NCBI GenBank assembly: GCA_012523875.1 | Contig: JAAYSW010000120.1 | Coordinates: forward strand, 1 to 6,816 | Source: Clostridiales bacterium | GTDB lineage: Bacteria > Bacillota > Clostridia > Oscillospirales > Ruminococcaceae | Reading direction: 5' to 3' | Length of the DNA stretch: 6,816 nt | Shown here: positions 5,560-6,816 of the stretch, piece after piece | Numbering within the stretch: the first letter of the stretch is position 1 | Layout: each line of letters opens with the position of its first letter | Translations under genes and position numbers: made by a program | Notes under the pieces: generated by a model | The model's input: only the letters and a program-made list of their open reading frames with translations | What the model was told of the DNA's origin: nothing | The model's database searches: none

Positions 5560-6709
5560 TATTGGGCTTTCCCGCTGAAAAAGCTACTACAAAGGATATC
5601 ATGGATATTAAAACTATGAATCCAATTGTAGATGTATCATTTGTTTTTGGTGATTCATCAATTAAATCAGGTTTAAGTGTTGTTACATTGGTTTCTGTTA
5701 AAACCATTTCTTCCTCTAAATCTGAGAAATCAAATAGATCTGTTTTACCACTAATCATTCTGTCATACGCAACTAGAGCCTGCAACACCTGACTTGTAGT
5801 GAAATAATCCGAACCCGCATCAGCACCATAATATGGCTCATAATAGCCGCCATCCTCAAGTTCAAATACAAGCAAGCCATCTATTAATGTATCCCCATTA
5901 TCCGTTATAAAATAATCAAAAGCCTGTTCGCCGATTAAGCTAGCTGTAATAATTACCTGTGCCGTTGAGCTAGGATTTGATGCACCCCAAGACATAATTG
6001 CACCATCTTCTGAATTTTGCTGTTCCCCTAAGTAAAGAAAACTGTTTTCAAGAGCATTTGTTACTTCATCACTATAACCATAATAAAAAGCTAAGCCCTG
6101 TATTGCTTGTGCAGTTGTATCGACATCCACTGCTGCCCATTCTCCTAGCATATAGGTAAAGCCCATATCGTCAATATATCTCATCATTATTTCGTCAATA
6201 ATAATACTTTTTAATTCGTTAGCATTTTGTATTTCATCTTCATAAAATTCTATTATTTTTAAAGCATATGAAAGAGTTGAGGTGGATGATTGCTCATAAG
6301 CAGAAGAGTCTGCTTTAATAATCTTATCTAGTAAATCGTAACCACCAAAATCACTTATATTTCTATCCATTGCTGTAAGTGTTAATGCAACCCTTACATA
6401 TTCTCCAAGGCTATCCGCACCCGAATAATCAGTATACTTACCTTCCCTTGCTATAAAATCTTCTTCTGCATTACTGTAATAAGCGTCAAGCAAGTCCTGT
6501 ACAGAACCATCTCCACTTCTCGCTAATGCAAAAATATACCACTCGTCCATGTACGTTGGTTCATCATCTGCAAAAAGCACATCACTAGCATAGCTGATAG
6601 TTTTCTGCATAGCCTCCTTAGGATTGTTTCTTTCCTCAGCCTTTGCAAATACAGAAGTCGCACATACCATAACTGCTACAGCTAATACCATTGAAATAAT
6701 TTTCTTCAT
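5549..6709 (-). CDS. Secreted alpha/alpha-toroid protein (transcobalamin N-domain / prenyltransferase-like) with sortase-like anchor
   Basis: The 386-residue product has a signal peptide (MKKIISMVLAVAVMVCATSVFA, cut near 22-24). A helical body of about 30-320 is built from repeats of the prenyltransferase/squalene-cyclase toroid superfamily, best seen at DVDTTAQAIQGLAFYYG (195-211), NPSSTAQVIITASLIG (245-260) and DYFTTSQVLQALVAYDRM (301-318). Transcobalamin and intrinsic factor use the same alpha6/alpha6 toroid to hold cobalamin. The cyclase DxDD acid motif is not complete (DVDTT), there are no clear QW motifs, and the protein is exported, so a terpene cyclase role is unlikely. After an acidic linker (323-352) it ends in SPKTND (353-358), a hydrophobic helix (361-379) and KPNNEK, a cell-wall sorting signal resembling sortase-B motifs (NPQTN, SPKTG). 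Otherwise it would be a simple membrane anchor. First gene of the operon; AAGGAGA lies 7 bases before ATG. The DUF4430 partner directly follows, overlapping by 11 bases. Confidence 0.85.
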   Translation of the reverse strand: MKKIISMVLAVAVMVCATSVFAKAEERNNPKEAMQKTISYASDVLFADDEPTYMDEWYIFALARSGDGSVQDLLDAYYSNAEEDFIAREGKYTDYSGADSLGEYVRVALTLTAMDRNISDFGGYDLLDKIIKADSSAYEQSSTSTLSYALKIIEFYEDEIQNANELKSIIIDEIMMRYIDDMGFTYMLGEWAAVDVDTTAQAIQGLAFYYGYSDEVTNALENSFLYLGEQQNSEDGAIMSWGASNPSSTAQVIITASLIGEQAFDYFITDNGDTLIDGLLVFELEDGGYYEPYYGADAGSDYFTTSQVLQALVAYDRMISGKTDLFDFSDLEEEMVLTETNVTTLKPDLIDESPKTNDTSTIGFIVLISMISFVVAFSAGKPNNEK

Positions 6710-6716
6710 TTCTCAT

Positions 6717-6723
6717 TCTCCTT
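6717..6723 (-). promoter_or_regulatory. Ribosome binding site of the toroid protein gene
   Basis: AAGGAGA on the minus strand with a 7-base spacer to ATG at 6709 fixes the start of the first gene in the operon; the signal peptide begins at this Met. Confidence 0.8.
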
Positions 6724-6729
6724 ATTTTC

Positions 6730-6744
6730 TGCATAATTCATGCA
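6730..6744. repeat. Short palindrome TGCAT-N5-ATGCA upstream of the uptake operon
   Basis: TGCAT (6730-6734) and ATGCA (6740-6744) form a perfect 5-bp inverted repeat around AATTC, six bases upstream of the ribosome binding site. It could be a small operator or a leader stem, but it is short and may be chance. Confidence 0.25.
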
Positions 6745-6763
6745 ATTACTTATTTCTTTCAGT

Positions 6764-6787
6764 AAAAAACACCTACTAATTGAGGTG
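6764..6787 (-). terminator. Terminator-like hairpin upstream of the uptake operon (possible riboswitch or attenuator platform)
   Basis: On the minus strand CACCT (6783-6787) and AGGTG (6770-6774) form a stem around an 8-base loop; a G-U and an A-U pair can extend it. Six T follow (6764-6769). This has terminator form and ends about 55 bases before the first ATG of the operon. It either ends a gene to the right of the window or is the terminator half of a regulated leader. Only 29 bases remain before the window edge, so the sensing part, if any, cannot be seen. No clear promoter was found between this hairpin and the start codon. Confidence 0.55.
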
Positions 6788-6816
6788 CTAAAAGTAGTGT
6801 ATAGTTTTATATGCAA

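Noticed and set aside
5562..5792. Plus-strand open frame of 76 codons
   Set aside because: Antisense to the C-terminal anchor region of the toroid protein; Ser/Val-rich shadow of the acidic linker.
5549..6709. Terpene/squalene cyclase or protein prenyltransferase enzyme
   Set aside because: The toroid repeats fit the superfamily, but the protein is exported and anchored, lacks a complete DxDD and clear QW motifs, and is paired with a DUF4430 lipoprotein and ECF genes.
1..6816. CRISPR array, tRNA, rRNA or mobile element
   Set aside because: No direct repeat series, cloverleaf, rRNA-like stretch, transposase or terminal inverted repeats were seen.

Overview
The window is AT-rich and has strong GGAGG-type ribosome binding sites. 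It also has a Gram-positive type of secreted protein equipment (a lipoprotein and a sortase-like C-terminal anchor), type IV pilus genes and a group-II ECF-type vitamin transporter. Together these suggest an anaerobic Firmicute of the class Clostridia, probably Lachnospiraceae-like. This is inferred from gene content and composition, not from a marker gene.

Left part (1-2486, minus strand): two type IV pilus assembly genes are read leftwards from a well-formed promoter at about 2458-2486. pilC, the inner-membrane platform protein, comes first. It is followed 19 bases later by a gene whose product begins as a PilM-like actin-fold protein and continues into a PilN-like INLL motif, membrane helix and coiled segment. 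This second gene is cut by the left edge.

Middle (2401-3201): a very AT-rich divergent intergenic region of about 440 bases separates pilC from a small plus-strand gene of 88 codons with no recognised function. A terminator-like hairpin lies in that gene's leader, directly before its ribosome binding site. After it, a perfect 12-bp stem closes both the small gene and the convergent operon on the right.

Right part (3202-6816, minus strand): a four-gene operon read leftwards, most easily explained as a corrinoid (vitamin B12-like) capture and uptake system. In transcription order it encodes: a secreted alpha/alpha-toroid protein with a sortase-like SPKTND anchor; a lipoprotein with a C-terminal DUF4430 (transcobalamin C-terminal-like) domain; an ECF transporter T component; and an ECF S component that starts at TTG inside the T gene's stop. 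The two secreted proteins correspond to the two domains of animal transcobalamin and intrinsic factor, split into separate polypeptides with different anchors. No ECF ATPase is present in the window. A terminator-like hairpin sits in the operon's upstream region at the right edge, so a riboswitch or attenuator could lie just beyond. The cobalamin assignment is inference from fold and context; no substrate can be read from the sequence.
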